A stretch of DNA of 64,000 nucleotides from KBS50 sp042666615 (GCF_042666615.1 NZ_JBHTDD010000007.1:1-64000); one strand, 5' to 3'. Shown: positions 8,712 through 17,811, counted from the stretch's first letter. Notes: generated from the letters alone by a model not told the origin. Numbers and translations are program-made.

Positions 8712-10220
8712 GTGAGCCTGTTCAGGACGAAATCGGTCGAACAGTCGATTCGGGATACCGAGGAGCCCGAGCATCAACTCCGTCGGGAGTTGTCCGGCCT
8801 CGACCTGACCGTGTTCGGCATCGGCGTCATCATCGGTACCGGCATCTTCGTGCTTACCGGTGTGGCCGCCAACCAGACGGCCGGCCCGGCCGTCGCGGTG
8901 TCCTTCGTCGTGGCCGGCATCGCCTGCGCGTTGGCGGCGCTCTGCTACGCGGAGTTCGCGTCCACCGTGCCGGTGGCGGGCAGCGCCTACACCTTCTCGT
9001 ACGCGGCGCTCGGCGAGCTGGTCGCCTGGATCATCGGGTGGGACCTGGCCCTCGAATTCATCCTGGCCGGCGCGACGGTGGCGGTGGGCTGGTCGCAGTA
9101 CTTCGCGGTGTTCCTGGAAACCCTCGGGATAACGCTCCCGGCCGCGCTCGCCGGCGGTGAGGACGGCGCGTTCAACCTGCCCGCCACGCTCATCGTGCTG
9201 ATCCTCACCGCCGTCCTGGTCGGCGGCATCAAGATCTCCTCGCGGGTGAACGCCGTCATCGTCACCATCAAGGTGGCCGTGGTCCTCGCCGTGATCATCA
9301 TCGGGGCGTTCTTCGTGAAGGGCTCGAACTACACCCCGTTCGTCCCGCCGTCCGAGCCGACGGACGGTGGCTCGGGCGTCGACGCGACACTGCTGGAAGC
9401 GATCTTCGGGCAGGCGCCGGCCAACTTCGGCATCAGCGGCATCTTCGCGGCCGGGGCGCTGGTGTTCTTCGCGTTCATCGGGTTCGACATCGTGGCCACC
9501 GCGGCCGAGGAGACCAAGCTCCCGCAGCGGGACATGCCGCGCGGCATCCTCGGCTCGCTCGCCATCTGCACCGCGCTCTACGTCGCCGTCTCGCTTGTCG
9601 TGGTGGGCATGCAGAACTACGCCGAGCTGGACACCGAGGCACCGCTCGCGGCCGCGTTCCAGGCTGTGGGACAGCCGTTCGTCGCCAACCTGATCACCGT
9701 CGGGGCGCTGGCCGGGCTGACCACCGTCGTCATGATCCTCATGATGGGGCAGAGCCGGGTGGCGTTCGCGATGAGTCGAGACGGGCTGCTGCCGCGGTGG
9801 CTGAGCCGGGTGCACCCGCGGTTCGGCACCCCGTACCGGATCACCATCATCGTGGGTCTGCTGGTGGCCGCGCTCGCCGGCTTCATCCCGCTGGAGGAAC
9901 TCGCCGAGCTGGTCAACATCGGCACCCTGTTCGCGTTCGCCCTGGTCTCGGCCGCGGTGATCATCCTCCGCCGGACCCGGCCGGATCTGCGTCGCGGGTT
10001 CCGGGTGCCGTGGATGCCGGTGATCCCGATCCTCGCGGTGCTCACCTGCGTGATGCTGATGATGTTCCTGACCGTCGAGACCTGGCTGCGGTTCCTCGCC
10101 TGGATGGCGCTCGGGTTCGTCGTGTACTTCCTCTACGGCCGCCGGCACAGCCGGGTCGGCAAGGCCGCCGCGGACGGCGGCGAGCCGGCGCCGGACGGAC
10201 GGTCGGCCGGCACGTCCTGA
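8712..10220 (+). CDS. APC-superfamily amino acid permease (cationic amino acid transporter type)
   Basis: This 502-residue integral membrane protein has about twelve hydrophobic segments. The first helix carries the APC substrate-binding glycine motif (VFGIGVIIGTGIFVLTG). GFDIVATAAEETKLPQRDMP and MGQSRVAFAMSRDGLLPRWL are typical of YfnA/CAT-type amino acid permeases, which use proton symport or exchange. The substrate cannot be read from sequence, although the CAT subgroup often takes cationic amino acids. The start is GTG 8712, preceded by GGTGAGGTCCC. Two hairpins follow the stop, so it looks monocistronic. Confidence 0.88.
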   Translation: MSLFRTKSVEQSIRDTEEPEHQLRRELSGLDLTVFGIGVIIGTGIFVLTGVAANQTAGPAVAVSFVVAGIACALAALCYAEFASTVPVAGSAYTFSYAALGELVAWIIGWDLALEFILAGATVAVGWSQYFAVFLETLGITLPAALAGGEDGAFNLPATLIVLILTAVLVGGIKISSRVNAVIVTIKVAVVLAVIIIGAFFVKGSNYTPFVPPSEPTDGGSGVDATLLEAIFGQAPANFGISGIFAAGALVFFAFIGFDIVATAAEETKLPQRDMPRGILGSLAICTALYVAVSLVVVGMQNYAELDTEAPLAAAFQAVGQPFVANLITVGALAGLTTVVMILMMGQSRVAFAMSRDGLLPRWLSRVHPRFGTPYRITIIVGLLVAALAGFIPLEELAELVNIGTLFAFALVSAAVIILRRTRPDLRRGFRVPWMPVIPILAVLTCVMLMMFLTVETWLRFLAWMALGFVVYFLYGRRHSRVGKAAADGGEPAPDGRSAGTS

Positions 10221-10231
10221 CCGCGGGTACC

Positions 10232-10267
10232 GCCGTCTCCCGCGCCCCAGCCGGCGCGGGAGGCGGC
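10232..10267. terminator. 15-bp hairpin after the permease gene
   Basis: GCCGTCTCCCGCGCC pairs with GGCGCGGGAGGCGGC (one G-T wobble) around CCAGCC, 11 bases after the permease stop. This is the first of two hairpins in this gap. Confidence 0.6.
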
Positions 10268-10300
10268 GCGTGGGCTCCCGCACGAGGAGGCGACGTGTGG

Positions 10301-10324
10301 GGCTCCCGGCCGGGGCCGGGAGCC
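10301..10324. terminator. 10-bp hairpin before yaaA
   Basis: GGCTCCCGGC and GCCGGGAGCC pair perfectly around CGGG. It lies 24 bases upstream of the yaaA start, so besides backing up the permease terminator it could sit in the yaaA leader. Confidence 0.45.
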
Positions 10325-10348
10325 GGTCGATGCTGCCACAATGTCCGG

Positions 10349-11107
10349 GTGATCATCCTGCTGCACAGCTCCAAGACCATGCGGCCGCCGTCATCCGGCA
10401 CGCGGCCCACCGGCACGCCGGTCCTCGTCGACCGCGCGGCCGAACTGGTCGAGCGGCTGCGGGCGCTCACCCCGGCACAGCTGTCGCGTGTCATGGCCGT
10501 CTCGGCCGACCTCGCGGCGAAGACCAGGGACCAGTACGCGGCCTGGACGCCGGAGCCGGGTACCCCGGCGGCCGAGACCTTCGTCGGGGACATCTACAGC
10601 GGTCTGCGCGTCGACGCGTTCGGCCCAGCCGAGCGCCGGTACGCCGATGACCACATCCGGATCCTGTCCGGGCTGTACGGGATCCTGCGGCCGTTCGACG
10701 GCATCCAGCCGTACCGTCTGGAGATGGGGTACCGCCTGCCGGGCCTGAACCTGTACCAGTTCTGGGGCGCGTCGATCGCCGAGCAGTTGCCGACCGAGGG
10801 TCCAATAGTCAACCTGGCCGCCGTCGAGTACAGCAGAACCGTCACCCGACATGTGGCGGCGGAGCGCGTCGTGGCGCCGAAGTTCCTGACCGTCGATCCG
10901 AAGTCGGGGCAGCCGAAGTTCGTGGTCGTGCACGCGAAGATCGCCCGAGGCGCCTTCGCCCGGTGGCTGGTCACCGAGCGGGCCCGCGATCTCACCGCGT
11001 TCGCCGAGATCGGTTACGTGTACGACGAGGCGCTCAGTTCCGAGCGGGAGCCCGTCTTCGTCTGCGCGGAGTTCGGCGGCAAGGGCCTCTCCGTCCGGCT
11101 GACCTGA
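10349..11107 (+). CDS. yaaA: YaaA-family peroxide stress protein
   Basis: The 252-residue protein matches the DUF328/YaaA family (PF03883). It starts with IILLHSSKTM and has the family core LSGLYGILRPFDGIQPYRLEMGYRL in pieces across residues 105-135. In E. coli YaaA lowers free iron and limits Fenton damage during peroxide stress; the biochemical mechanism is still debated. Start GTG 10349 was chosen because family proteins begin almost exactly there. No peroxide operator could be identified upstream. It converges on the LPMO gene across a hairpin. Confidence 0.85.
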   Translation: MIILLHSSKTMRPPSSGTRPTGTPVLVDRAAELVERLRALTPAQLSRVMAVSADLAAKTRDQYAAWTPEPGTPAAETFVGDIYSGLRVDAFGPAERRYADDHIRILSGLYGILRPFDGIQPYRLEMGYRLPGLNLYQFWGASIAEQLPTEGPIVNLAAVEYSRTVTRHVAAERVVAPKFLTVDPKSGQPKFVVVHAKIARGAFARWLVTERARDLTAFAEIGYVYDEALSSEREPVFVCAEFGGKGLSVRLT

Positions 11108-11174
11108 GCGCGGCCCGCACGCCCGGCCGGGGAGTGGACCCCCGGCGCGCCGGCCGGGGCATCACCCGCGCGCC

Positions 11175-11202
11175 GGCCGGGCGGTGGAGCCACCGCCCGG
11201 CC
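11175..11202. terminator. Bidirectional hairpin between yaaA and the LPMO gene
   Basis: GGCCGGGCGGT and ACCGCCCGGCC pair perfectly around GGAGCC, between two convergent genes. It can serve both. The preceding 70 bases hold further GC-rich partial repeats. Confidence 0.65.
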
Positions 11203-11222
11203 GAGGTGGGAACGCCCGTTGT

Positions 11223-12317
11223 TCAGGTGGTCGCGGTGCAGGTGACCGCCGGTGCCGGGTTGCTGCCGTTCCAGGAGCCCAGGAAGCCGAATGTGGTGCT
11301 CGCTCCGGCGCCGAGGGTTCCGTTGTAGCCCACGTTCGTCGCGGTCACCGCCGATCCACTCGCCGAGACCGTGGCGCTCCAGGACGAACTGATCTGCTGC
11401 CCGTTCGCGTACGTCCAGCGAACGGTCCAGCCACGGATGGCGGAGTTGCCGGCCGTCACCGTGACCTCGCCCTGGAAGCCGCCGGTCCACTGCCCGGTGA
11501 CCTGGTAGGTGGCGGAGCAGCCACCCGGCGCCGGGGTGGGTGTGGTCGGGTCGGGCGACGGGGTCGTCGGGTCGGGTGACGGCGTGGTCGGGTCCGGGTC
11601 GGGTTCCCCGCCGCCGAAGGTGACGTCACTGCACAGGTAGTACGACTGATCCATGTGGCTGGCCTGCCAGACCGTGAACACGATGTGCCGGCCGGTGCGG
11701 CCCGGCGCGGCGCCCGGCACCTGGATGGAGACGCCGCCGGTTTCCGGCGTCCACTGAGCGGCGGGCGTGTTGCCGATCTGGCCGACAAGGTCCAGGTTGC
11801 CCCAGCCGAGCGGCTGGGTCAGCGGGTTGAAGCCCTGCTTGGTGACGTACACCCGGATCCAGTCGGCGCCGTGGCTGGCCTGGTCGAACAGCTTGATCCG
11901 GAAGTTGTTCGACAGGGGGGTGGTCTGCCACGCCCCGACGGTGTCGAGCGCGTTGTAGCGTCCGTTCTGGGTCCGGCCGCCGCTGCACAGTTGACCGTCC
12001 GGAATCACGGCCTGCGGATTGCCGCCCACACCGTCGCGGTAGAGGCCGTTCCAGTTCCACATGGCCTGCGGATCGGCCTGCCAGGCCTGCCAGCACATCG
12101 GGTCCTCGGTGGCCATCGCCGGGTTCTGGAAGTCGCCTCCCCAGCGTTGCCAGCAGCCGTAGTTGCGGGTCGCCGGGTCGATCACGGAACCGTGTGCCGA
12201 CGCCGGTTTGGACAGCACCGCCGCCACGCCGGCGGCGAGCAGCACGATGAGTGCCGCGCCCAGCGCGGCCAGCCAGGCGAGCCGCGGAAGGGGACGGGCA
12301 CGGAGTGGGGTGGACAT
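11223..12317 (-). CDS. AA10 lytic polysaccharide monooxygenase with CBM2
   Basis: This is a secreted copper enzyme of 364 residues. The signal peptide ends at ASA|HGSVIDP, so the mature protein begins with the histidine that forms half of the copper-binding histidine brace. The AA10 core carries NYGCWQRWGGDFQNP and ends near SYYLCSDVTFGGG. LPMOs of this type oxidatively cleave crystalline cellulose or chitin. A Pro-Thr-Asp linker of PSPDPTT repeats leads to a C-terminal CBM2 (WTGGFQGEVTV, NVGYNGTLGAGASTTFGF). CBM2 and the adjacent GH5 cellulase favour cellulose as substrate. Start ATG 12317 follows GGAGGGCTCC. It is separated from the upstream cellulase gene by a strong hairpin, so it probably has its own promoter. 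Confidence 0.92.
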   Translation of the reverse strand: MSTPLRARPLPRLAWLAALGAALIVLLAAGVAAVLSKPASAHGSVIDPATRNYGCWQRWGGDFQNPAMATEDPMCWQAWQADPQAMWNWNGLYRDGVGGNPQAVIPDGQLCSGGRTQNGRYNALDTVGAWQTTPLSNNFRIKLFDQASHGADWIRVYVTKQGFNPLTQPLGWGNLDLVGQIGNTPAAQWTPETGGVSIQVPGAAPGRTGRHIVFTVWQASHMDQSYYLCSDVTFGGGEPDPDPTTPSPDPTTPSPDPTTPTPAPGGCSATYQVTGQWTGGFQGEVTVTAGNSAIRGWTVRWTYANGQQISSSWSATVSASGSAVTATNVGYNGTLGAGASTTFGFLGSWNGSNPAPAVTCTATT

Positions 12318-12445
12318 GGAGCCCTCCGGGAAATGAGGTCGGCAGGTCTGCCCGGACTGCCGGGGTGCCCGTCTCCCGGCGGGTCGCGCGTCGCGACCGC
12401 TCCCGCTGGCCAGACTGCCAGAATAATCGACAAGTTTCAATTGGA

Positions 12446-12483
12446 GTCGCGGTGGCGTCCCGGCCACGGGACGCCACCGCGAC
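12446..12483 (-). terminator. Perfect 17-bp hairpin terminator after the GH5 gene
   Basis: GTCGCGGTGGCGTCCCG and its exact complement (12467-12483) flank a GCCA loop. It lies 20 bases past the stop of the cellulase gene on the minus strand and upstream of the LPMO gene, so it should separate the two transcripts. Confidence 0.8.
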
Positions 12484-12502
12484 CTCGTCGGTGGGTGGGC
12501 AA

Positions 12503-13927
12503 TCAGCTCGTGGGGAAGTTGTCCGGGGTGCGGATGCGGCTGCGCATCAGGTTTCCGGACTCGGTAAGCACGCCCGTGCCGGTGTACGTGCCGCCGTAAC
12601 AGGTGTTCGGGCGGAAGGCGGCGCTGCCCTCGTTGGCATCCGAGAAGGTCCAGTTCGCGTAGCTGATCTTCAAGCGGTCGAGCAGGTCCAGCCAGGCGTT
12701 GCTGCTGGCCACGTCGACGGCGCCACCGCCGGTGTAGGTCACCGTGCCGAACTCGGTGACGAACATGGGCAGCCGGGCGGCGGCGCGCTCCAACTCGGCC
12801 CGGTAGTTGTCCTTGTGCGAGGCGGCGTAGAAGTGGAACGCGTACATGATGTTGCTCGCGTTCACCGGGTTGTTGATCACCTCGGTGGAGTTGCCGCCCT
12901 CCGAGACGCCGAGCGACGACCAGGCCCGGGTGCCGACGACCACGATCGCGTCCGGGTCGTTGGCCCGGATCACCGGGATGACCTGCTCGGCGTAGTTCTT
13001 GATGGTGCTCCAACTGACCCCGTTGGGCTCGTTGGTGATCTCGTAGATCACGTTGTTCTTGTTGGCGTGGCGGGCCGACACCGCGGCGAAGAACGTCTTG
13101 GCCCGGTCCAGGTTGTACATCGGGTCACCCGGCGTCAGGGTATGGAAGTCGATCATCGCGTACAGGCCCCGTTCGGTGGCCTCCTCGACGAGCGTGTTGA
13201 CCCGGTTGGTGAATCCGGCGGGGTCGGTCTCGTAGCCGTCCTCCTGCACGTACATCGAGATCCGCAACAGGTCGGCCAGCCAGTCGGTGGCGAGCGCGTC
13301 CAGCGAGGCGTCGTTGTAGCACTGGGAGAACCACTGGAGTCCGTGCGTGCTCATCCCGCGCAACTGGATCGGCCGGCCGTAGGCGTTGCACAGGTTCACC
13401 CCGCACACCCGCAGCTGGCCGTTGATGGCCACCGGTGTCGTGCCGGTGGGTGGCGGGGGAGTGGTGGTTGGCGGATCCGTCGGCGGATCGGTCGGGGTGA
13501 CCGACCCGGTGCAGACCGTGCCGTTGAGAGTGAACGATGTCGGGTTCGGATTGCTGCCCGCCCAACTGCCGTTGAAGCCGATGCTGGTGCTGGCATTGGT
13601 GGCCAGGGAACCGTTGTAGCCGACGTTCTGCGCCGTGACGACCGAGCCGCTCTGGCTGTAGCTGGCCGACCAGCCCTGCTGCACCCGCTGGCTGCTGTTG
13701 GGGAAGGTCCAGCCGAGGGTCCAGCCGTTGATCGGGTCACCGAGGTTCGTGATGGTGATGTTGGCGGTGAACCCGCCGGACCAGGAGTTGGTGGTGTAGG
13801 TGACGGCGCAGCCGGTGGCCGCCATGGCGTTCGCGGTGGGCAGCGCCGCCGTCGCGGCGGCCGCCACCGCCACGACGGCGGCGGCGGCGACCAGGTGGCG
13901 CCGCAACCGTGGGGGAACTGTGGTCAT
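12503..13927 (-). CDS. Secreted GH5 endoglucanase with N-terminal CBM2
   Basis: The protein has 474 residues. A signal peptide ends near ANAMA|ATG. A family 2 cellulose-binding module follows at about 33-135 (TNSWSGGFTANITITN, NVGYNGSLATNASTSIGF), then a Pro-Thr linker and a GH5 barrel. The acid/base Glu lies in YEITNEPNG and the nucleophile Glu in MFVTEFGT; HFYAASHK supplies the usual His-Tyr. GH5 enzymes of this layout cut internal beta-1,4-glucan bonds with retention. Start ATG 13927 begins the signal peptide. A CebR/CelR-like palindrome about 180 bases upstream suggests cellobiose-responsive repression. Confidence 0.92.
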   Translation of the reverse strand: MTTVPPRLRRHLVAAAAVVAVAAAATAALPTANAMAATGCAVTYTTNSWSGGFTANITITNLGDPINGWTLGWTFPNSSQRVQQGWSASYSQSGSVVTAQNVGYNGSLATNASTSIGFNGSWAGSNPNPTSFTLNGTVCTGSVTPTDPPTDPPTTTPPPPTGTTPVAINGQLRVCGVNLCNAYGRPIQLRGMSTHGLQWFSQCYNDASLDALATDWLADLLRISMYVQEDGYETDPAGFTNRVNTLVEEATERGLYAMIDFHTLTPGDPMYNLDRAKTFFAAVSARHANKNNVIYEITNEPNGVSWSTIKNYAEQVIPVIRANDPDAIVVVGTRAWSSLGVSEGGNSTEVINNPVNASNIMYAFHFYAASHKDNYRAELERAAARLPMFVTEFGTVTYTGGGAVDVASSNAWLDLLDRLKISYANWTFSDANEGSAAFRPNTCYGGTYTGTGVLTESGNLMRSRIRTPDNFPTS

Positions 13928-14105
13928 GGGAGTCTCAATCCGGGTACGGGGGCGGGCGGGCCGCTGATCCGAACGCCGGATCGGGTGATCCGGCGGGTCG
14001 GGTCGCGGGCGCCTGGCCACGGGGAGTGCGGGGGATGAGTCGCGAACCGGTGGCCCACCCCGGTCCGGTCGTTCGTCTCGCGGGACCCGTGCGTTCGCCC
14101 TGACA

Positions 14106-14119
14106 CGGGAGCGCTCCCA
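14106..14119 (-). promoter_or_regulatory. CebR/CelR-like operator
   Basis: CGGGAGCGCTCCCA contains a perfect 12-base palindrome and differs in one position from TGGGAGCGCTCCCA, the known operator of the LacI-family cello-oligosaccharide repressors CebR (Streptomyces) and CelR (Thermobifida). It sits about 180 bases upstream of the GH5 cellulase start. No cebR gene is in the window, so a repressor encoded elsewhere would have to act here. Confidence 0.7.
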
Positions 14120-14163
14120 AGAGGAGCTTCCCAGACTCCCGGACCCCCCGCAACAGATACGGC

Positions 14164-14176
14164 GTCGAAATTCGAC
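14164..14176. promoter_or_regulatory. 13-bp palindrome of unknown role
   Basis: GTCGAAATTCGAC is a perfect 6-1-6 inverted repeat in the divergent region, closer to narK. No regulator can be assigned. Confidence 0.3.
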
Positions 14177-14203
14177 AGCCATCACAGCGCCGCCCGGATC
14201 GCG

Positions 14204-14219
14204 GTGACCACCAATTCAC
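14204..14219 (+). promoter_or_regulatory. Weak GlnR-box-like sequence upstream of narK
   Basis: GTGAC-CACCAA-TTCAC shows the spacing of a GlnR a-b site (GTnAC, six bases, then an AC-ending half) but the second half is poor. GlnR and NnaR control nitrate genes in related actinomycetes, which is the only reason to report it. Confidence 0.2.
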
Positions 14220-14275
14220 ACCATCGCCACGCCGCCGGTCACCACCCCGCAACGGGGGCTGCCGACCGTACCGGC

Positions 14276-15664
14276 ATGACAGCCACGCTGCCCGTCGAGG
14301 CACCCACATCCACCATCGCCAGCGGACGCTGGATCAACCACTGGGAGCCGGAGGACGAACGGTTCTGGGCGACCACGGGCCACCGGGTTGCCCGTCGCAA
14401 CCTCGTCTGGTCGATCGTCGTGGAACACCTCGGCTTCTCCGTCTGGCTGCTGTGGAGCGCCGTCGCGGTGAGCCTGCCGGCCGCCGGCTTCCGGTTCTCC
14501 GTCGACCAACTCTTCTGGCTGGTCGCGCTGCCCAACCTGGTCGGCGCGGCGATGCGCGTCCCGTACACCCTCGCGGTCGCCCGGTTCGGCGGCCGGAACT
14601 GGACCGCCGTGTCGTCCGCGCTGCTCCTGCTGCCGATCGGGCTGATGGCGGCCTGTGTGCTGAACCCCGGCACGCCGTACTGGATGTTCGCCGCCGCGGC
14701 GACGACCGCCGGCCTCGGTGGCGGCAACTTCGCCTCGTCGATGGCGAACATCTCGTACTTCTACCCGGAGCGGCGCAAGGGTTTCGTGCTCGGCCTCAAC
14801 GCGGCTGGCGGCAACCTCGGTGTCGCCGTCGTGCAGTTCGCCGTCCCACTGGTCGTCGGGGTGGCCCTGCTCGGCACCACGGGCGACGGCCCGCACCTGG
14901 TGAACGCGCCGCTGCTGTGGCTGCTGCCGGTGCTTGTCGCCACGGTCTGCGCGGCCCTGTTCATGGACAACCTCAGCGTGTCCCGGGCCCCCCTGCGCCG
15001 GCAGGCGACGGTGCTGCGGGACCGGCACACCTGGGTGATGTCCGGTCTCTACATCGGCACGTTCGGCTCGTTCATCGGCTACTCGGCGGCCCTGCCGCTG
15101 CTGATCCGGTCGGAGTTCCCCGCCTCCGGTGGCGTGCTGTACGCCGCGCTCGGTCCGCTGGTCGGGTCGGCGTCCCGCCCGCTCGGTGGCTGGTTGGCCG
15201 ACCGGTTCGGCGGTGCCCGGGTCACCGCGGTGACCTTCCTGGTGATGGCCGGCGGCGTCGTCGGCGTGCTGGCCGCCCTGACGGTCCAGCGGTTCGGCCC
15301 GTTCCTCACCGCGTTCCTGGTGCTCTTCGTCGCCAGCGGGGTCGGCAACGGCTCGACGTACCGGATGATTCCCGCGATCTTCCGGGTCCGGGCCGTGCGA
15401 CGCCTCGGCGATACCCCCGAGGCGGTGGCTCGGGGCCGCACCGAGGCGGCCGCCGTGATCGGCCTGGCGTCGGCGGTCGGCGCGCTCGGCGGGTTCCTCA
15501 TTCCCCGCGGGTTCGGCATGTCGATCGCGCAGACCGGCTCGATCGAGGCCGCGCTGCTCACCTTCCTCGCCGGCTACGCCGCGTGCGTCGCCGTCACCTG
15601 GTGGTACTACCTGCGCACCGTCCTGCACCGGGTAGCCCCCAGCCTGGCCGAGGCGGCGGTCTGA
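14276..15664 (+). CDS. narK: NarK-type nitrate/nitrite MFS transporter
   Basis: The 462-residue membrane protein of the major facilitator superfamily has about twelve helices and the NarK signatures: GRWINHWEPEDERFW before helix 1, FRFSVDQLFWLVALPNLVGA, and the two glycine-rich nitrate-signature helices (AATTAGLGGGNFASSMANI and LFVASGVGNGSTYRMIP). Such proteins import nitrate or export nitrite. It heads the nitrate assimilation genes, 92 bases before the reductase. The start is uncertain: GTG 14204 opens the frame, but ATG 14276 is nearer to family length and spares the control region, so I used it. Confidence 0.85.
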   Translation: MTATLPVEAPTSTIASGRWINHWEPEDERFWATTGHRVARRNLVWSIVVEHLGFSVWLLWSAVAVSLPAAGFRFSVDQLFWLVALPNLVGAAMRVPYTLAVARFGGRNWTAVSSALLLLPIGLMAACVLNPGTPYWMFAAAATTAGLGGGNFASSMANISYFYPERRKGFVLGLNAAGGNLGVAVVQFAVPLVVGVALLGTTGDGPHLVNAPLLWLLPVLVATVCAALFMDNLSVSRAPLRRQATVLRDRHTWVMSGLYIGTFGSFIGYSAALPLLIRSEFPASGGVLYAALGPLVGSASRPLGGWLADRFGGARVTAVTFLVMAGGVVGVLAALTVQRFGPFLTAFLVLFVASGVGNGSTYRMIPAIFRVRAVRRLGDTPEAVARGRTEAAAVIGLASAVGALGGFLIPRGFGMSIAQTGSIEAALLTFLAGYAACVAVTWWYYLRTVLHRVAPSLAEAAV

Positions 15665-15756
15665 CGGCCGACCGCCGCCCGTCACGGTCGCCGGCACCCG
15701 ACGTGATCGTCGTTTTGCGTACCCGTAACACGCCCTTGCGCGGGAGGAAACCACGG

Positions 15757-17811
15757 ATGAAGAGCATCGTCGACGTGGAGTCAGCGGACACCCACTGCCC
15801 GTACTGCGCCTTGCAGTGCGCCATGACGCTGCGGCCGGCCGGCGGTGACCGGGTGGCGGTGGCGGCTCGTGACTTCCCGACCAACCGAGGCGGGTTGTGC
15901 CAGAAGGGATGGACGGCCACCGACCTGCTCACCCACCCCGAGCGGTTGACCACCCCGCTGATCCGCGTCGCCGGTCGGCTGCGGCCGGCCCGGTGGGAGG
16001 AGGCGATCGACCGGATCGTCACCGCCATCGGAGAGATCCAACGACGGTACGGGCGGGACGCCGTCGCCGTGTTCGGCGGCGGCGGTCTCACCAACGAGAA
16101 GGCGTACGCGCTGGGCCGCTTCGCCCGGGTGGCCCTGCGTACCCGCAGCATCGACTACAACGGTCGGTTCTGCATGTCCTCGGCCGCCGCCGCCGGCCTC
16201 CGGGCGTTCGGGCTCGACCGCGGGCTGCCGTTCCCGGTCGGCGACATCGCAGCGGCCGACGCGGTGCTGCTGGTCGGCGCCAACCCGGCCGAGACCATGC
16301 CGCCGTTCGTCCGACACCTGGCCGGCAGCCGGCTCGTGGTGGTGGATCCGCGGGCCACCGCGACCGCCCGGCTCGCCGCCCTGCACCTGCAACCGACGCC
16401 CGGCACCGACCTCGCGCTGGCCCACGGGCTGCTGCACGTGGCCATCGTCGAGGGGCGCGTCGACACCGGATACGTTGCCGCCCGCACCACCGGATTCGAC
16501 GCCGTCCGGCGGCTGGCCACGCAGTGGTGGCCGGGCCGGGTGGAACGGATCACCGGGGTTCCGGTCGCCGACCTGTACGCGACCGTGCGGCTGCTGGCCG
16601 GCGCCGAGCGGGCCGTGGTGCTCACCGCCCGGGGCGCGGAGCAGCACAGCACCGGCACCGACACCGTCTCCGCGTTCATCAACCTGGCGCTCGCCCTCGG
16701 GCTACCCGGACGGCCCGGCTCCGGCTACGGCTGCCTCACCGGCCAGGGCAACGGCCAGGGCGGTCGGGAGCACGGTCAGAAGGCCGACCAGCTTCCCGGT
16801 TACCGGCGCATCGACGATCCGGCGGCCCGCGCCCACCTGGCCACCGTCTGGGGGATCCCGCCGGACGACATACCCGGGCCCGGCCTATCGGCGTACGAAT
16901 TGCTCAGCGCGCTGGGCACCGAGGGCGGGCCGCGCGGACTGCTGGTGTTCGGCTCCAACCCGGTGGTGTCCGCCCCCCGAGCCGCCACCGTGTCCGACCG
17001 GCTGCGCGCGCTGGACCTGCTGGTGGTGGCCGACGTCGTTCGCTCCGAGACCGCCGAGCTGGCCGACGTGGTGCTGCCCGTCGCCCAGTGGGCGGAGGAG
17101 GACGGGACGATGACCAACCTGGAGGGCCGGGTGATCCGCCGGCGCCGGTTGCGGCCGCCACCGCCGCGGGTGCGTACCGACCTCGCAGTGCTGGCCGAGC
17201 TGTCCGGCCGGCTCGGCGCGCCGACCAGCGCCGAACCCGAGGAGGTGTTCGCCGAACTGCGGCGCGCCAGTGCCGGCGGTCCGGCCGACTACGCGGGCAT
17301 CAGCTACCAGCGGATCGACACCGAGGGCGGGGTCTTCTGGCCGTGCCCCACGGTCGACCATCCAGGCACCCCACGGATGTTCCTCGACCGGTTCGCCACG
17401 CCGGACGGCCGGGCCCGCTTCGTGGCGGTCGACCACCGGCCGCCCGGCGAACTGCCCGACGCCGACTATCCGCTGTACCTGACCACCGGGCGGGAACTCA
17501 CCCAGTACCAGTCCGGCGCCCAGACCCGTCGGATCAGCGCACTGCCCGGACAGCCGTTCGTGGAGCTGCACACTGACCTCGCCACCCGGCTCGGCGTCAC
17601 CGACGGCGATCCGGTCGCGGTCAGCACCCGCCGGGGCACCGTCACCGCGCCGGCCCGGGTCAGCGGCACCATCCGCCCGGACACCGTATTCATGCCGTTC
17701 CACTACGCCGGTGTGGCGCGGGCCAACACGCTCACCGGCGACGCCCTCGACCCGGTCTCCCGGATGCCGGAGTTCAAGCTCTCCGCCTGCAACCTCAGGG
17801 TGGCGAGGTGA
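15757..17811 (+). CDS. nasA: Assimilatory nitrate reductase, molybdopterin catalytic subunit
   Basis: This 684-residue member of the bis-MGD molybdoenzyme family reduces nitrate to nitrite in the cytoplasm. The N-terminal cysteines of HCPYCALQC and GGLCQKGW hold a [4Fe-4S] cluster. FCMSSAAAAGLRAFGLDRG, LLVGANPAETMPPF and GQGNGQGGREHGQKADQLPG are typical of assimilatory reductases. The molybdopterin dinucleotide-binding domain closes the protein (YLTTGRELTQYQSGAQT). The ATG follows GGGAGGAAACCACG. It overlaps the next gene by GTGA, so translation is coupled. In other species this subunit is called NasC or NarB. Electrons probably come from the protein encoded next. Confidence 0.92.
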   Translation: MKSIVDVESADTHCPYCALQCAMTLRPAGGDRVAVAARDFPTNRGGLCQKGWTATDLLTHPERLTTPLIRVAGRLRPARWEEAIDRIVTAIGEIQRRYGRDAVAVFGGGGLTNEKAYALGRFARVALRTRSIDYNGRFCMSSAAAAGLRAFGLDRGLPFPVGDIAAADAVLLVGANPAETMPPFVRHLAGSRLVVVDPRATATARLAALHLQPTPGTDLALAHGLLHVAIVEGRVDTGYVAARTTGFDAVRRLATQWWPGRVERITGVPVADLYATVRLLAGAERAVVLTARGAEQHSTGTDTVSAFINLALALGLPGRPGSGYGCLTGQGNGQGGREHGQKADQLPGYRRIDDPAARAHLATVWGIPPDDIPGPGLSAYELLSALGTEGGPRGLLVFGSNPVVSAPRAATVSDRLRALDLLVVADVVRSETAELADVVLPVAQWAEEDGTMTNLEGRVIRRRRLRPPPPRVRTDLAVLAELSGRLGAPTSAEPEEVFAELRRASAGGPADYAGISYQRIDTEGGVFWPCPTVDHPGTPRMFLDRFATPDGRARFVAVDHRPPGELPDADYPLYLTTGRELTQYQSGAQTRRISALPGQPFVELHTDLATRLGVTDGDPVAVSTRRGTVTAPARVSGTIRPDTVFMPFHYAGVARANTLTGDALDPVSRMPEFKLSACNLRVAR

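Larger units (their letters stand above)
13928..14275. other. Divergent control region between GH5 cellulase and narK
   Basis: This 348-base gap holds no gene that I can support. It carries the CebR-like palindrome (14106-14119), a GTCGAAATTCGAC palindrome (14164-14176) and a weak GlnR-like half-site pair (14204-14219). Promoters for both divergent genes should lie here, but no clear -35/-10 pair could be fixed. Confidence 0.6.

Noticed and set aside
12251..14038. Long plus-strand open frame over the cellulase and LPMO leader
   Set aside because: Composition is that of an antisense shadow; the minus strand has clear CBM2 and GH5 motifs.
14452..15756. N-terminal extension of the nitrate reductase frame back into narK
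   Set aside because: The extension is an out-of-frame reading of narK; ATG 15757 with a good ribosome site begins the conserved protein.
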